Shown piece by piece: positions 63,950-64,000 of a stretch of DNA of 64,000 nt; positions within the stretch are counted from its first letter, which is position 1, and every line of letters begins with the position of its first letter. A program made the translations under genes and the position numbers. A model generated the notes under the pieces. The model searched no databases. It saw only the letters and a list, made by a program, of their open reading frames with translations, and was not told the origin of the DNA. The stretch comes from JADLDB01 sp040755835 (GTDB lineage Bacteria; Myxococcota; Myxococcia; Myxococcales; Myxococcaceae), in NCBI GenBank assembly GCA_040755835.1, contig JBFMAB010000057.1:62001-126000 (forward strand), written 5' to 3'.

Positions 63950-64000
63950 ATGGCTCCCCGACTCGACCTCCGCTGCCAGTCCGACGCCGACCTCGAAGCG
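63950..64000 (+). CDS. First 17 codons of a gene leaving the window
   Basis: ATG at 63950 opens MAPRLDLRCQSDADLEA and the frame stays open to the edge. It diverges from the OmpA-family gene. No family can be named from 17 residues, and no clear ribosome-binding site is seen. Confidence 0.45.
   Translation, partial: MAPRLDLRCQSDADLEA

Overview
The window is about 64 kb of very GC-rich DNA, with strong third-position GC and frequent GTG starts. The gene content points to a Myxococcota bacterium (delta-proteobacterial lineage): many large lipoproteins, Asp-Ala-Gly (DAG) linkers after lipoboxes, several Hanks-type Ser/Thr kinases with PEGA or repeat tails, PilZ domains, an AgmX/PglI-type C-terminal domain, and a PilY1/minor-pilin operon of the type used by gliding and twitching myxobacteria. 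I do not assign a genus. I found no rRNA, tRNA, CRISPR array, phage or insertion sequence.

Region 1-9 kb: the 3' end of a GH31 glycosidase, a CsgG/TolB-N-like protein overlapping a big lipoprotein, a THEP1/DUF2478-like NTPase divergent from a DUF2892 membrane protein (a perfect 12-bp inverted repeat lies between them), an alpha/beta hydrolase divergent from a four-cysteine FNR-type regulator with an FNR-like box in front of it, a small lipoprotein, and a GH3 acyl-acid-amido synthetase. Region 9-16 kb: a three-gene, translationally coupled operon of envelope proteins (909-aa exported protein, HEAT-repeat protein, DAG-linker beta-helix lipoprotein). Its leader contains a long hairpin that would bury the ribosome-binding site, and just upstream lies a decayed copy of the GH3 gene start. 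Region 16-22.7 kb: an internally duplicated unknown protein, a GNAT-like protein, a PilZ protein, a B12/radical-SAM protein resembling anaerobic Mg-protoporphyrin ester cyclase (BchE), a zinc-ribbon mini-protein, a frameshifted relic and an 8 x 21-bp tandem repeat.

Region 22.7-27.6 kb: a Gld-type ABC transporter operon (ATPase, permease, GldG-like protein, DUF4340 protein). Region 28-34 kb: lipoproteins and an ABC exporter. Region 34-42.7 kb: pilY1-fimU-pilV-pilW-pilX in one operon with overlapping stop and start codons. The PilY1 is giant, and its VWA domain is split by roughly 1,000 residues. Region 42.8-48.8 kb: TPR and PEGA-like proteins, a Cys-rich beta-propeller-like lipoprotein, and a membrane pseudokinase carrying six 51-bp repeats.

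Region 49-64 kb: a POT peptide transporter, a broken B-box-like zinc-finger gene, glycogen phosphorylase coupled to an AgmX/PglI-type protein, an Old Yellow Enzyme coupled to a membrane gene interrupted by one in-frame TGA, two divergent Ser/Thr kinases, PEGA, ThpR, GYF/PilZ-like and OmpA-type genes, and the first 17 codons of one more gene. The main themes are the cell envelope (lipoproteins, pili, OmpA), signalling by phosphorylation and c-di-GMP, and carbon storage. The window also holds a surprising number of decaying genes.
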